From Hyphomicrobiales bacterium (GTDB lineage: Bacteria > Pseudomonadota > Alphaproteobacteria > Rhizobiales > Rhizobiaceae): 64,000 nt of DNA. The translations under genes were made by a program, and so were the position numbers. The notes below the pieces were generated by a model. That model ran no database searches. It saw nothing but the letters and a program-made list of their open reading frames with translations, and had not been told where the DNA came from. The stretch covers positions 26,854 to 90,853 of the forward strand of contig UCEZ01000061.1 of NCBI GenBank assembly GCA_900471525.1, given 5' to 3'. Positions within the stretch are counted from its first letter, which is position 1, and every line of letters starts with the position of its first letter. Below are positions 1 to 7,450 of this stretch, one piece after another.

Positions 1-225
1 AACATCATCATCGTCGATGCGGCACTCGATGGCGCGCTGGACCTGATTGCCAACATCCGCAACCTGCCGAACGGCAAGACCGTGCGCATCTACTATTGCG
101 TCGTCGAGGCGGACCTGAAGAAGATGATGGCTGGCAAGCGCGCCGGTGCCGACGATTTTCTCCTGAAGCCGTTCGACCGCAAGATCCTCACCAGTGTCTT
201 CGGCGCCCTGTCGATCGCTGCCTGA
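1..225 (+). CDS. Response regulator receiver domain (3' part; start lies outside the window)
   Basis: The frame is open from base 1 to a TGA at 223-225 and encodes the last 74 residues of a receiver (REC) domain. The sequence IIIVDAALDG near the left edge fits the phospho-acceptor strand, with Asp at residue 6 of the visible part. The stretch GADDFLLKPFD is the conserved Lys-Pro motif of strand beta-5. No output domain follows, so it is either a single-domain regulator or the C-terminal receiver of a larger protein. The usual Thr/Ser switch residue after beta-4 is not apparent: the segment reads IYYCVVEAD. A good hairpin terminator follows. The partner kinase and the full length cannot be seen. 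Confidence 0.8.
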   Translation, partial: NIIIVDAALDGALDLIANIRNLPNGKTVRIYYCVVEADLKKMMAGKRAGADDFLLKPFDRKILTSVFGALSIAA

Positions 226-256
226 TCTCTTCGCTAAAGCTTATAATTCTTGAACG

Positions 257-287
257 AAGCCGTTGCCCTGAGGGCCGCGGCTTTTTT
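257..287 (+). terminator. Rho-independent terminator after the receiver gene
   Basis: AAGCCG (257-262) pairs with CGGCTT (278-283), with an inner GCCC-TGA-GGGC stem, followed by a run of T. It lies 31 bases after the stop codon of the partial receiver gene. Confidence 0.75.
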
Positions 288-323
288 CGTGCCGAACGGG
301 TAGGGGCTTCTATTCCAGAAACG

Positions 324-353
324 AAAAAGCCCGCCTTCATTGGCGGGCTTTTA
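324..353. terminator. Bidirectional terminator between the receiver gene and ctrA
   Basis: AAAAAGCCCGCC, a TTCATT loop, and GGCGGGCTTTT form a GC-rich stem with A on one side and T on the other, so it can work on both strands. It sits downstream of ctrA (minus strand) and downstream of the receiver gene (plus strand). Confidence 0.8.
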
Positions 354-435
354 CGAAAGTCTCGGCACGATCAGCCGCGGCATCCCTGCATTATGCGGGA
401 TGCGGAACACCGCCGGCTGGAATGCCGATCCGGTA

Positions 436-1134
436 TCAGGCGCTTTCGGCGAAATCGCCTTCCGGCTCGCGCAGCACATAGCCGCGGCCCCAGACGGTTT
501 CGATGTAGTTTGCACCGCCGGCGGCATTGGCGAGCTTCTTGCGCAGCTTGCAGATGAACACGTCGATGATCTTCAGTTCCGGTTCGTCCATGCCGCCATA
601 GAGGTGGTTGAGGAACATTTCCTTGGTCAGCGTCGTGCCCTTGCGGAGCGAAAGCAGCTCCAGCATCTGGTATTCCTTGCCCGTCAGGTGAACGCGCTGG
701 CCGCCGACTTCGACGGTCTTTGCATCCAGGTTGACGATGAGCTCGCCGGTCGAGATAACCGACTGCGCATGACCCTTGGAACGGCGGACGATCGCATGAA
801 TGCGTGCGACCAGTTCGTCCTTATGGAAAGGCTTGGTCATGTAGTCGTCGGCGCCGAAGCCGAGACCGCGAACCTTGTCCTCGATGCCGGCCATGCCGGA
901 CAGGATGAGGATAGGTGTCTTGACCTTGGACAGGCGCAGCGTTCTCAAAACTTCATAACCGGACATGTCCGGCAGGTTGAGATCGAGCAGAATGATGTCG
1001 TAATCATAGAGCTTGCCGAGATCGACGCCCTCTTCACCAAGATCGGTGGTGTAAACGTTAAAGCTTTCCGACTTGAGCATCAGTTCGATGCTCTGCGCTG
1101 TCGCGCTGTCGTCTTCAATCAATAGAACCCGCAT
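436..1134 (-). CDS. ctrA: Cell-cycle master response regulator CtrA
   Basis: OmpR/PhoB-type response regulator of 232 residues. The N-terminal receiver has Glu7-Asp8-Asp9, the phospho-acceptor Asp51 in ILLDLNLPDMSGYEV, and Lys-Pro in MTKPFHKDE. The C-terminal winged-helix DNA-binding domain (about 125-225) contains ELKIIDVFICKLRKKL and ETVWGRGYVL, both hallmarks of CtrA. In alphaproteobacteria CtrA is phosphorylated through CckA-ChpT, binds TTAA-N7-TTAA type sites and controls division, flagellar and methylation genes. Its neighbours fliJ and sciP fit the usual rhizobial context. The upstream region holds a TTAACCAT half-site and four GANTC sites, which fits autoregulation and methylation-linked control. 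The ATG at 1134 gives the standard N-terminus MRVLLIEDD. Confidence 0.98.
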   Translation of the reverse strand: MRVLLIEDDSATAQSIELMLKSESFNVYTTDLGEEGVDLGKLYDYDIILLDLNLPDMSGYEVLRTLRLSKVKTPILILSGMAGIEDKVRGLGFGADDYMTKPFHKDELVARIHAIVRRSKGHAQSVISTGELIVNLDAKTVEVGGQRVHLTGKEYQMLELLSLRKGTTLTKEMFLNHLYGGMDEPELKIIDVFICKLRKKLANAAGGANYIETVWGRGYVLREPEGDFAESA

Positions 1135-1574
1135 AATTGTCCCCTTTTCCGCCGCCGAAAGGTCGTTGTGGCCCCCTTACGCGATACGGATCCAGTCGTT
1201 GCCTGATTTGGAGGCTGCCAGCAAATGGTTAACAAATTCTGATTCACTCTGGCAAGGTGTATCGGAAATGTTAAATATTTTTTGCAGTCCTCTGATTTTG
1301 CATGTGAATCTAGAATGACATCCTTAATGCACAACGTTAAGAAAATCAGCTATCTGACTCATCTGACTCAATCTATGTCGAACATCAAATTTAGCGTCCG
1401 ACATTTACTGACCCTTAAATGATCGTCCCTATGATTAACGATGCCCGTAAACGAAAGGTTACCAGCGGTAGGATTTTGTTAAGATCGCTGAATTTTTTTT
1501 GTTTCCGACACCGTAAGGTCGGTTAAACGGGCCAAATCCAGTAACCGGGGTCTCGCATCACGGGAGTATTGCGT
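1135..1574. other. ctrA-fliJ divergent intergenic region (440 bases, no gene)
   Basis: This AT-richer stretch carries no credible ORF. It holds the promoters of ctrA (leftward) and fliJ (rightward), several TTAA-containing elements and a cluster of GANTC sites, listed separately. Its length is typical of the multi-promoter ctrA control region. Confidence 0.7.
1225..1369 (-). promoter_or_regulatory. Putative CtrA half-site and GANTC (CcrM) cluster upstream of ctrA
   Basis: ATGGTTAA at 1225-1232 reads TTAACCAT on the ctrA strand, which matches the short CtrA motif known from rhizobia. Four GANTC sites lie at 1241-1245, 1306-1310, 1356-1360 and 1365-1369. The last two are part of a direct repeat of ATCTGACTC (1352-1360 and 1361-1369). 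In Caulobacter, CcrM methylation of a GANTC in the ctrA P1 promoter and CtrA feedback both control transcription. A similar use here is inferred. Confidence 0.5.
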
Positions 1575-1925
1575 ATGAAGTCACGTGAGAGCCTTGTTCG
1601 CCTGAAGGAATTTCAGGTGAAGGAGAAACAGCGTCAGTTGAGCCAGTTGCAACTGATGATGTCCGAATTTGAGCGGATGACCAAGGAATTGGAAAACCAG
1701 ATCACGTTCGAGGAAAAGAAGTCGGGGATCTCCGATCCCGCGCATTTTGCCTATCCGACCTTTGCCAAGGCTGCCCGGCAGCGGGCCGACAATCTCCAGG
1801 TCTCGGTTCGGGAACTGAAGGTGCAGCAGGATGCAGCGGAACTTGCGCTGGAAGAGGTTCAGGCGGAGTTCGCCAAGGCCGCAGCGCTCGAAGAGCGGGA
1901 CAGCGGCGCTCGTATGCGCGCTTAG
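1575..1925 (+). CDS. fliJ: FliJ-type flagellar export chaperone
   Basis: Small protein (116 residues) made almost entirely of heptad-rich helix. It is charged and Gln/Glu/Lys rich, as expected of the two-helix coiled coil of FliJ, the stalk-like part of the flagellar type III export ATPase complex. The start chosen is ATG 1575, eight bases after the Shine-Dalgarno ACGGGAG. An in-frame TTG at 1569 is too close to that site. Position beside ctrA is typical in rhizobia. Similarity of coiled coils is weak evidence, so the assignment relies on size plus context. A strong hairpin terminator follows directly. Confidence 0.75.
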   Translation: MKSRESLVRLKEFQVKEKQRQLSQLQLMMSEFERMTKELENQITFEEKKSGISDPAHFAYPTFAKAARQRADNLQVSVRELKVQQDAAELALEEVQAEFAKAAALEERDSGARMRA

Positions 1926-1952
1926 GCGCGTTTGAGAATTGCTCAAGGCCAA

Positions 1953-1997
1953 AAGGCCCTTCTCACGAACTTGTCTCAAGTCCGTGAGAAGGGCCTT
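1953..1997. terminator. Long hairpin terminator between fliJ and the convergent GNAT gene
   Basis: The arms 1953-1967 (AAGGCCCTTCTCACG) and 1983-1997 are perfect reverse complements. They enclose a second stem, ACTTG-TCT-CAAGT (1969-1981), giving an almost continuous 20-bp hairpin followed by TGTGCATTTTT. It lies between convergent genes and probably serves both. Confidence 0.85.
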
Positions 1998-2026
1998 GTG
2001 CATTTTTGGGATCGTGCCGACTTGTT

Positions 2027-2308
2027 CTAGGCTTGGATCACATCCTGCCATTCGGGATGGCGCTGGGTCTGGGCGCGCATGAAGGGGCAAAGCGGAATGA
2101 TCTTCCAGCCGCCTTTTCGGGCTTCCTCGATCGCATGGGCCGCGAGCGCCTGGCCAACGCCCTTGCCGCGCAACGCATCCGGAACGGCGGTATGATCGAT
2201 GATGATCAGATGCGGGGATGACCTGGAATAGGTCATTTCGCCGGTATGACCCTCGACCGTCGTGCTATAGCGGCCGTGCGATCCATTCTCCGTACTTGAA
2301 ATATCCAT
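2027..2308 (-). CDS. Small GNAT-fold N-acetyltransferase (YjdJ/Acetyltransf_CG type)
   Basis: A protein of 93 residues when started at the ATG at 2308, which has a purine-rich ribosome-binding site (AAGAGAGAG) just upstream; the longer open frame upstream of this is not supported. It carries the acetyl-CoA pyrophosphate loop in ALRGKGVGQALAAHAIEEAR and the PLCPFM motif typical of the short GNAT family PF14542. The substrate of this family is not known. It converges on fliJ across a shared terminator and is divergent from the PqiA-like gene. Confidence 0.85.
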   Translation of the reverse strand: MDISSTENGSHGRYSTTVEGHTGEMTYSRSSPHLIIIDHTAVPDALRGKGVGQALAAHAIEEARKGGWKIIPLCPFMRAQTQRHPEWQDVIQA

Positions 2309-2454
2309 CGCATCTCTCTCTTCAGATTGTTCATGCCAAGCCGTCTCGATGGCTCCGGTGTTTCGTTGCCGGACAGGGAAGGGGCAGGACCCGCACTGTT
2401 CGATATCGGGAAAGATGGTATGTAATCCTGCCCGTGCAACAGAAGACATGATTC

Positions 2455-2904
2455 ATGCGCCTCATCACACCGCTTTTCCTGGTGCTTTCCGCATTTTTCC
2501 TCGCTCTCGGTCTCGTGCTGCCACTCGTCCGGTTTGAGAAACTCGTCTTTTTCAACGAAACGCCGTCGCTTCTCGGGATCGTGTCCTCACTGTGGGGGCA
2601 GGATAATCAGATGCTGGCGATTGTCGTGGCGCTTTTTTCCATCGTCTTCCCATTCGCGAAACTGATCGGCATCGCTTTCGAGGCGACAGTGCCGGCGGAC
2701 GACGAGAGGGCCAACGGAATGGTTTCCCGCCTTATGCCGATCCTGGGCAAATGGTCGATGATGGATGTGATGCTGGTAGCGCTCGTCATCTTCGCGGCCA
2801 AGACCAGCGGAATGGCGCAGGCGTTCACCCAGCCAGGGCTGTGGTTTTATGCGGCATCGGCGGTGCTGACAGGACTTCTGCAGATGCGGTTGCGGCCGCA
2901 TTGA
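2455..2904 (+). CDS. Paraquat-inducible protein A (PqiA-like) integral membrane protein
   Basis: A 149-residue protein with four predicted membrane helices at roughly 5-25, 52-75, 98-118 and 125-145. The segment LGKWSMMDVMLVALVIF is the recognisable PqiA-domain signature. It is a single-domain version; enterobacterial PqiA has two such modules and works with PqiB in lipid trafficking at the envelope. No PqiB/MCE gene is next to it here, so the role is uncertain. The stop codon lies inside a GC-rich inverted repeat. Confidence 0.85.
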   Translation: MRLITPLFLVLSAFFLALGLVLPLVRFEKLVFFNETPSLLGIVSSLWGQDNQMLAIVVALFSIVFPFAKLIGIAFEATVPADDERANGMVSRLMPILGKWSMMDVMLVALVIFAAKTSGMAQAFTQPGLWFYAASAVLTGLLQMRLRPH

Positions 2905-2914
2905 GTGCGGCCGC
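2891..2914. terminator. GC-rich inverted repeat at the pqiA-sciP convergence
   Basis: GCGGCCGCA, a TTGAG loop (which includes the TGA stop of the PqiA-like gene), and TGCGGCCGC form a nine-pair stem. There is no clear T tract, so its action as a terminator is uncertain. Confidence 0.4.
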
Positions 2915-2940
2915 GTAAGGTCTTGCAACGAAGGATGGGG

Positions 2941-3216
2941 CTAGTGGCGGTACTGCTGGATGCGGGTGGTGCGCAGGCCGGCAAGGCCATGGTCGCTGAT
3001 CGAGGACTGCCAGGACAGGAATTCTTCGACGGTCAGGGTATAGCGTTCACAGGCTTCTTCCAGGCTGAGAAGCCCGCCGCGGACGGCGGCGACGACTTCT
3101 GCCTTTCTGCGTATTACCCAGCGGCGGGTATTGGCCGGCGGCAAGTCAGCAATTGTCAGAGGGCTGCCATCGGGTCCGATGACATATTTCACGCGGGGTC
3201 GTATCATTTCGGTCAT
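2941..3216 (-). CDS. sciP: CtrA inhibitor SciP (DUF1153 helix-turn-helix protein)
   Basis: A 91-residue protein, exactly the family's size, with the signatures RPRVKYVIGPDGSPLT and RWVIRRKAEVVAAVRGGLLSLEEAC. The latter forms the Trp repressor-like helix-turn-helix. In Caulobacter SciP binds CtrA at target promoters and blocks its activation of transcription in G1 cells. The gene lies 1.8 kb from ctrA. Two CtrA-like boxes lie upstream (3270-3284, 3292-3306), consistent with CtrA-dependent expression of its own inhibitor. Start at ATG 3216, preceded by GAGAG. Confidence 0.93.
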   Translation of the reverse strand: MTEMIRPRVKYVIGPDGSPLTIADLPPANTRRWVIRRKAEVVAAVRGGLLSLEEACERYTLTVEEFLSWQSSISDHGLAGLRTTRIQQYRH

Positions 3217-3750
3217 TGGACTCTCTACACATACTCAAGACCATATGGGTTCAACTTACCCTGCCACATTTAACATTTGCCTAAGCGCACGGTAACAATT
3301 TGCTAATAAATTTAGAGACTTCGAGGACCTGCGTCGATCGCCAGGTGATTTGCCGCGCCTGCTTGACGGCAAGGCGAGGAGGCGATCAAGATGCTGCGGC
3401 GCCCATCGGTAACTCCCTGCTGACATTGTCTTTTTCCCAATTTTGAAGATGATGGAAGAGGTAAGCCGAGCATCTGCATGGGAGCTATGCAAATGTAATG
3501 GTTCAATTTGCCTAAAATTATTGCTATAGATGGCTGGTAATTGAGCATAAGCGTCTTTTTTGATGCTCCGGAATGCTCTCGCTGCATCGTTTTATTTCCA
3601 ACCCCTGGCCTGTTGCTTCGATCGTGCCTCATTGTGGCGCCTTCGGAGTTTTGTCCGTCGTTGGTTTAACTAAGCAGATTCTAAAAAATTCCGGATTGAG
3701 AATTTTTTGAGGTGCCGGCGGTGTAGGCCGGCAAGTTGGTGATCAAAATT
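3217..3750. other. sciP-luxR divergent intergenic region (534 bases, no gene)
   Basis: No convincing coding sequence. The sciP-proximal side holds CtrA-like boxes. A GC-rich, self-complementary stretch around 3355-3400 could form RNA structure, but no known RNA family was recognised. No lux-box-like 18-20 bp palindrome was seen. Confidence 0.5.
3270..3306 (-). promoter_or_regulatory. Two CtrA-like boxes upstream of sciP
   Basis: TTAA-CATTTGC-CTAA (3270-3284) matches the TTAA-N7-TTAA consensus at seven of eight positions. GTAA-CAATTTG-CTAA (3292-3306) keeps the same spacing with two mismatches. The boxes start 22 bases apart, about two helical turns, and lie 54-90 bases upstream of the sciP start codon. 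Confidence 0.5.
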
Positions 3751-4497
3751 ATGAGAGACCCTGACAAGCTGGCCTTGCGAAGCGAGGCTTATGCTGATTT
3801 CCTTTCGGGCATGAACAGTTCCGCAGTCCAGACGGAGTATGAAGTGCTCCACCTGATGCGCCAATGCACGGCGCAGTTCGGCTTCAGTCACTTCATGATC
3901 GCGCGCATCCCCTTCGGCGAGCAGCAGCGCTTCGCCGAGCGCCTCGTTTTGAGCAGCTGGTCGTCGGAACTCGTGCGGGAATATGACAGCGCCACGGTTT
4001 TCCACTCAAGCGCGCTGATCGAACGGCTGCGCAACACCAAGCTGCCGCTCTTCGGCGAAACCAGGTCCCTGCTCAACCCGGAGGCTCCTGCCGCCCTCGA
4101 TGCCGTCGAGGCGCTGTTTGCAGGCCAGGCGATGCGCAATACCTTCGCAGCCATGCTGCACACCACCTATGGCGAGGCGTTCGCCATTCTGCTTTCCGGC
4201 TCGCGCAGTGAACCCGACAGGGCCGAGACTGCCGATCTCTATCTGACTTTGCTGCAGATATTCGAAACTCTCGAGCGTACTTTCGACGTCGGCGGCTCGG
4301 CCCGCGACAAGCTGTCGTCACGCGAGATCGAATGCCTGCGCTGGGCCGCGGCCGGCAAGAGCAGCGACGAGATCGCCATCATCCTCGGCATTTCCGTCTA
4401 TACTGTCTCCAGCTATTTCAAGACGGCAACTCGCAAACTCGATTCCGTCAACCGCATGCAGGCGATCGCGCGGGCCATGCGGATGAAGCTGATCTGA
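3751..4497 (+). CDS. LuxR-type transcriptional regulator with autoinducer-binding-like domain (orphan)
   Basis: About 248 residues. The N-terminal part (to about 165) fits the autoinducer-binding fold. The C-terminal LuxR/GerE helix-turn-helix contains LSSREIECLRWAAAGKSSDEIAIILGISVYTV. No luxI-type synthase is nearby, so it is an orphan receptor or responds to another ligand. The start is uncertain: an in-frame TTG (3736) and GTG (3739) precede the ATG at 3751, and none has a strong ribosome-binding site. Confidence 0.85.
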   Translation: MRDPDKLALRSEAYADFLSGMNSSAVQTEYEVLHLMRQCTAQFGFSHFMIARIPFGEQQRFAERLVLSSWSSELVREYDSATVFHSSALIERLRNTKLPLFGETRSLLNPEAPAALDAVEALFAGQAMRNTFAAMLHTTYGEAFAILLSGSRSEPDRAETADLYLTLLQIFETLERTFDVGGSARDKLSSREIECLRWAAAGKSSDEIAIILGISVYTVSSYFKTATRKLDSVNRMQAIARAMRMKLI

Positions 4498-4687
4498 ACG
4501 GCCACAAGGGCCGTTTGCCCATGCCCTTGTTCAATTCCCCGCGACTTTCTATATAGCGGCCTTGCGGCACGGTGTGTTTGAACCGGAGCCGCGTCGCTGC
4601 GGCGTTGGCCGTTTGCAGGAAACAGGGTATGGTCGCGCAAAAAGTGCCGAAAACCCGCCGATGGACCGGAATGCCGGATTGGATGCC

Positions 4688-5884
4688 GTGAACAGTCTCG
4701 ATTTTGATCGCAAGCCCGAAGATACGCGCGTCGTTGTTGCCATGTCCGGCGGCGTCGACAGTTCCGTTGTGGCCGGCATCCTGAAACGCGAGGGTTATGA
4801 TGTCCTCGGCATCACCCTGCAGCTTTACGATCACGGTGCCGCCGTGCACCGCGCCGGCTCTTGCTGTGCCGGCCAGGATATCGACGATGCACGCCGCGTC
4901 TGCGACGTGCTCGGCATTCCGCATTATGTGCTCGACTACGAACAGCGCTTTCGCGAAACGGTGATCAATCCCTTCGCCGAAAGCTACGTGGCCGGAGAAA
5001 CGCCGATTCCTTGCGTTGCCTGCAACCAGACCGTCAAGTTCGCCGATCTTCTGGCGACCGCGCGCGAGCTCGGCGCCGACGCGCTGGCGACCGGCCATTA
5101 CATCCGCTCGAAGGCTAATCCGCAGCCTGGCGCGCCTGGCCGCCGCGCGCTGTTTCGCCCGACGGATGCCGACCGCGACCAGAGCTATTTCCTCTTTGCC
5201 ACCACGCAGGAACAGATCGATTACCTGCGCTTTCCGCTCGGCAGCCTGACCAAGGCCGAAACCCGCGCGCTTGCCGAAGACATGGGGCTGGTCGTCGCCA
5301 AGAAGGCCGACAGCCAGGACATCTGTTTCGTGCCGCAGGGAAAATATGCCGATATCATCAACAAGCTGAAGCCGAACGCGTCTCTGGCCGGCGATATCGT
5401 CCATCTCGACGGCCGCGTGCTCGGCAGCCATGACGGCATCCTGCATTACACGATCGGCCAGCGCCGCGGTATCGGCGTTGCCACCGGCGAACCGCTCTAT
5501 GTCGTCCATCTCGACGCCCGCTCGCGCCGCGTCATCGTCGGCCCGAAGGAAGCGCTGGAAACCCGCCGCGTCTACCTGCGCGACGTCAACTGGCTCGGTG
5601 ACGGCGATATCCATGATGTGGCGGCCGACGGCTTTGCCTGTTTCGCCAAGGTCCGCTCCACCCGCCAGCCGGCACCGGCCATCCTGCGCGCCGATGCCAG
5701 CGGCATCTCGGTCGAGCTTCTGGAAGGCGAGGCGGGCGTTGCCCCCGGCCAGGCCTGCGCGCTCTATTCCGGCATCGGCGAAGACGCCCGCGTCTATGGC
5801 GGCGGCTTCATCCTGCGCTCGGAACGCGAAGCCGCAGCCGAAGCTGCCCTCAAGGACCTGCTGCAGAGCGTGGCCGCGGCCTGA
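4688..5884 (+). CDS. mnmA: tRNA-specific 2-thiouridylase MnmA
   Basis: Catalyses 2-thiolation of uridine-34 in tRNA-Lys, -Glu and -Gln. The ATP PP-loop SGGVDSS is at about residues 20-26. The two catalytic cysteines are in IPCVACNQTVKF and DICFVPQGKY. The C-terminal beta-barrel follows, with HYTIGQRRGIG. The GTG at 4688 gives the N-terminus (M)NSLDFDRKPEDTRVVVAMSGG, which fits the family as I recall it in rhizobia; an in-frame ATG at 4661 and one at 4562 would add 9 or 42 residues. A tRNA gene follows 184 bases downstream on the same strand. Confidence 0.95.
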   Translation: MNSLDFDRKPEDTRVVVAMSGGVDSSVVAGILKREGYDVLGITLQLYDHGAAVHRAGSCCAGQDIDDARRVCDVLGIPHYVLDYEQRFRETVINPFAESYVAGETPIPCVACNQTVKFADLLATARELGADALATGHYIRSKANPQPGAPGRRALFRPTDADRDQSYFLFATTQEQIDYLRFPLGSLTKAETRALAEDMGLVVAKKADSQDICFVPQGKYADIINKLKPNASLAGDIVHLDGRVLGSHDGILHYTIGQRRGIGVATGEPLYVVHLDARSRRVIVGPKEALETRRVYLRDVNWLGDGDIHDVAADGFACFAKVRSTRQPAPAILRADASGISVELLEGEAGVAPGQACALYSGIGEDARVYGGGFILRSEREAAAEAALKDLLQSVAAA

Positions 5885-5986
5885 TCCAAAGCTTCATTCC
5901 GGCGCCGGGGGTGTTTGTCGCGACCCCGGCTACCCCTTCCGTCCACCATCCCTTGGAAAACTTCCATTTTTTTAAAACGGCTCGGC

Positions 5987-6016
5987 TTGACACCGGCATG
6001 AACCGCACCTTATAAG
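5987..6016 (+). promoter_or_regulatory. Sigma-70-like promoter of the tRNA gene
   Basis: TTGACA at 5987-5992 and TATAAG at 6011-6016 are separated by 18 bases and lie about 50 bases before the mature tRNA 5' end. This is a near-consensus promoter, unusual in a high-GC genome and fitting a stable RNA. Confidence 0.65.
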
Positions 6017-6068
6017 CCGCCCCACTGACGGCGACGACAGCGGCCAAGGCCTTGTCAAACGTCCCGGC

Positions 6069-6145
6069 GGCGGGGTAGCTCAGGTGGTTAGAGCAGCGGA
6101 ATCATAATCCGCGTGTCGGGGGTTCGAGTCCCTCTCCCGCTACCA
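6069..6145 (+). tRNA. tRNA-Met (CAU anticodon)
   Basis: A complete 77-nt cloverleaf with encoded CCA. The acceptor GGCGGGG pairs with TCCCGCT, the D arm is GCTC...GAGC, the anticodon stem GCGGA/TCCGC encloses the loop ATCATAA (anticodon CAT), and the T arm contains TTCGAGT. The first base pair is G-U, so it is not an initiator-type C-A mismatch. A CAU anticodon could also mark tRNA-Ile2 modified by TilS; elongator tRNA-Met is preferred but not certain. Confidence 0.93.
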
Positions 6146-6190
6146 ACAAAACTTCATTTTTTTCTGAGCGGGATACGTCGCTCCATAATT

Positions 6191-6394
6191 TTATGAGAGC
6201 GCGCAATGGCGGTACTGCACCGCTAGCTCAAGCACGCGCTTCACGCGATGAATTTGTAATGACGGCGGCTTTCCATTTTGTTCGGAAACGACCAGTGTCC
6301 GGTCCAGATGCTCGATTGCAATCTCGAATTCTAGATCTGAAATCGTGAAATCGTCAGCGAGTGAATGTGCGACAGTCGAAAGCTCGCATGGCAT
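6191..6394 (-). CDS. Small hypothetical protein (67 residues)
   Basis: An AT-richer ORF with a strong ribosome-binding site GGGAGG five bases before the ATG at 6394; another ATG at 6397 is too close to it. The product is mildly acidic, has no signal peptide or membrane segment, and matches no family I recognise. It is the first of three small genes between the tRNA and the glycosyltransferases. The good translation signal is the main support. Confidence 0.5.
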   Translation of the reverse strand: MPCELSTVAHSLADDFTISDLEFEIAIEHLDRTLVVSEQNGKPPSLQIHRVKRVLELAVQYRHCALS

Positions 6395-6701
6395 CATATC
6401 CTCCCAGGAACTTGCTTACCTAGTGCCTACAGAGGCTAGTGTCCATTTATTAATTGAATGCTAAATTAGTTATTACTTTCTATACGACTATCCTATTATC
6501 CCCGTATCCTCACGCTACGCCAAAAGGCGTATTGCGTTGCAGTAATTCAGCAACCGTACAATATCCGTTCAACGATCGTTCGCGGTTGGTTTAGAGAGCC
6601 GTAATATTTTGCTTGTCAAGAGAACGGTTGTAAAATGTGAGGCATCAACCTGATGCTCGTGTCCTCTTCGCGGTTGGCGGGTTCTCATCTCGCCAAAGAA
6701 T
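6395..6701. other. AT-rich intergenic stretch (about 300 bases)
   Basis: Nothing coding is apparent. A small hairpin TACGCC-AAAA-GGCGTA lies near 6517-6532. There is no repeat of the tRNA 3' end and no integrase gene, so nothing supports an integrated element. Confidence 0.4.
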
Positions 6702-7007
6702 TCATTGTTTTCGGGGGAAGAAATATCCGCAGGCCGCACCAACAGCGATACCCATAACGATGCCGGTGGCGGCATTGTCGCGCAGAATGGTTCCAAGAGC
6801 GGCGTCCAAACCAATGCCAATTGCGATACCGGGTGTCATAGCGCTGGCTCCGGGATATGGCAGCAATAGGTCCCAAGAGGGCTCGCTGACAGCCGGCAAT
6901 CCAACATTGCCGGTTGATACGGGCCTGTAGTAGGCATCATAGATGAGCAGAAGCGAAGCCAGGTAAAACGCTGTGAAAAACAAAAGCAGCACATCGCGCG
7001 CTGTCAT
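6702..7007 (-). CDS. Small membrane protein, function unknown (101 residues)
   Basis: The N-terminal hydrophobic helix (about 5-26, VLLLFFTAFYLASLLLIY) and the C-terminal Gly/Ala-rich hydrophobic region (about 58-97) suggest two membrane segments around a Pro-containing loop. ACGAGG directly abuts the ATG at 7007, an imperfect spacing, so the start may differ. No family is recognised. Base composition is lower in GC than its neighbours. Confidence 0.45.
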   Translation of the reverse strand: MTARDVLLLFFTAFYLASLLLIYDAYYRPVSTGNVGLPAVSEPSWDLLLPYPGASAMTPGIAIGIGLDAALGTILRDNAATGIVMGIAVGAACGYFFPRKQ

Positions 7008-7057
7008 CCTCGTTCATCTGCGCTGTCAACTCATCGACCGGGCTGAGCCTCGATTGC

Positions 7058-7225
7058 TTATTCACCCAGCAATTCCCTTCGCCAGGTCATCTCATCTATT
7101 CTGTCCTGCCGAGTAGGCTTCATTTCGGAATTGCACCGGCGGTTGGTGAATATGCCATATGCGATCGCAGAGCCTATGATGGTGGTGCCAACGAGCAATG
7201 CAAACATCCAGGTAGCGTAGTCCAT
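7058..7225 (-). CDS. Small single-pass membrane protein (55 residues)
   Basis: The ATG at 7225 has an excellent ribosome-binding site (GGAGGAGGTG, spacing about six), better than the upstream in-frame ATG at 7246. The product has one transmembrane helix (about 5-27, including FALLVGTTIIGSAIAYGIF) and a basic, charged cytoplasmic tail. Function unknown. It lies 50 bases upstream of the other small membrane gene on the same strand, so they may be co-transcribed. Confidence 0.6.
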   Translation of the reverse strand: MDYATWMFALLVGTTIIGSAIAYGIFTNRRCNSEMKPTRQDRIDEMTWRRELLGE

Positions 7226-7450
7226 GTCACACCTCCTCCGAGGCATAACTGTTCACAACTGCAAATGTTCCGTGGCGGCGTTCGTTGTCTCGCTTCACCA
7301 TTCGAAATGCTTGCCGAACAAATCAAACGGACCGGAAAATAGATGATCGCGTTGGCGGCGGTGAAGCCAATCACCGGCCGCGGCGTTCCATTTCCTGTCT
7401 GGTCAGCTCTTCAGTCTGCCTCTGCTTTCGCAGCGGCAATCGCCCAACCC

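Noticed and set aside
6069..7250. An integrated genomic island attached to the tRNA
   Set aside because: No integrase gene and no direct repeat of the tRNA 3' end was found in the following few kilobases.
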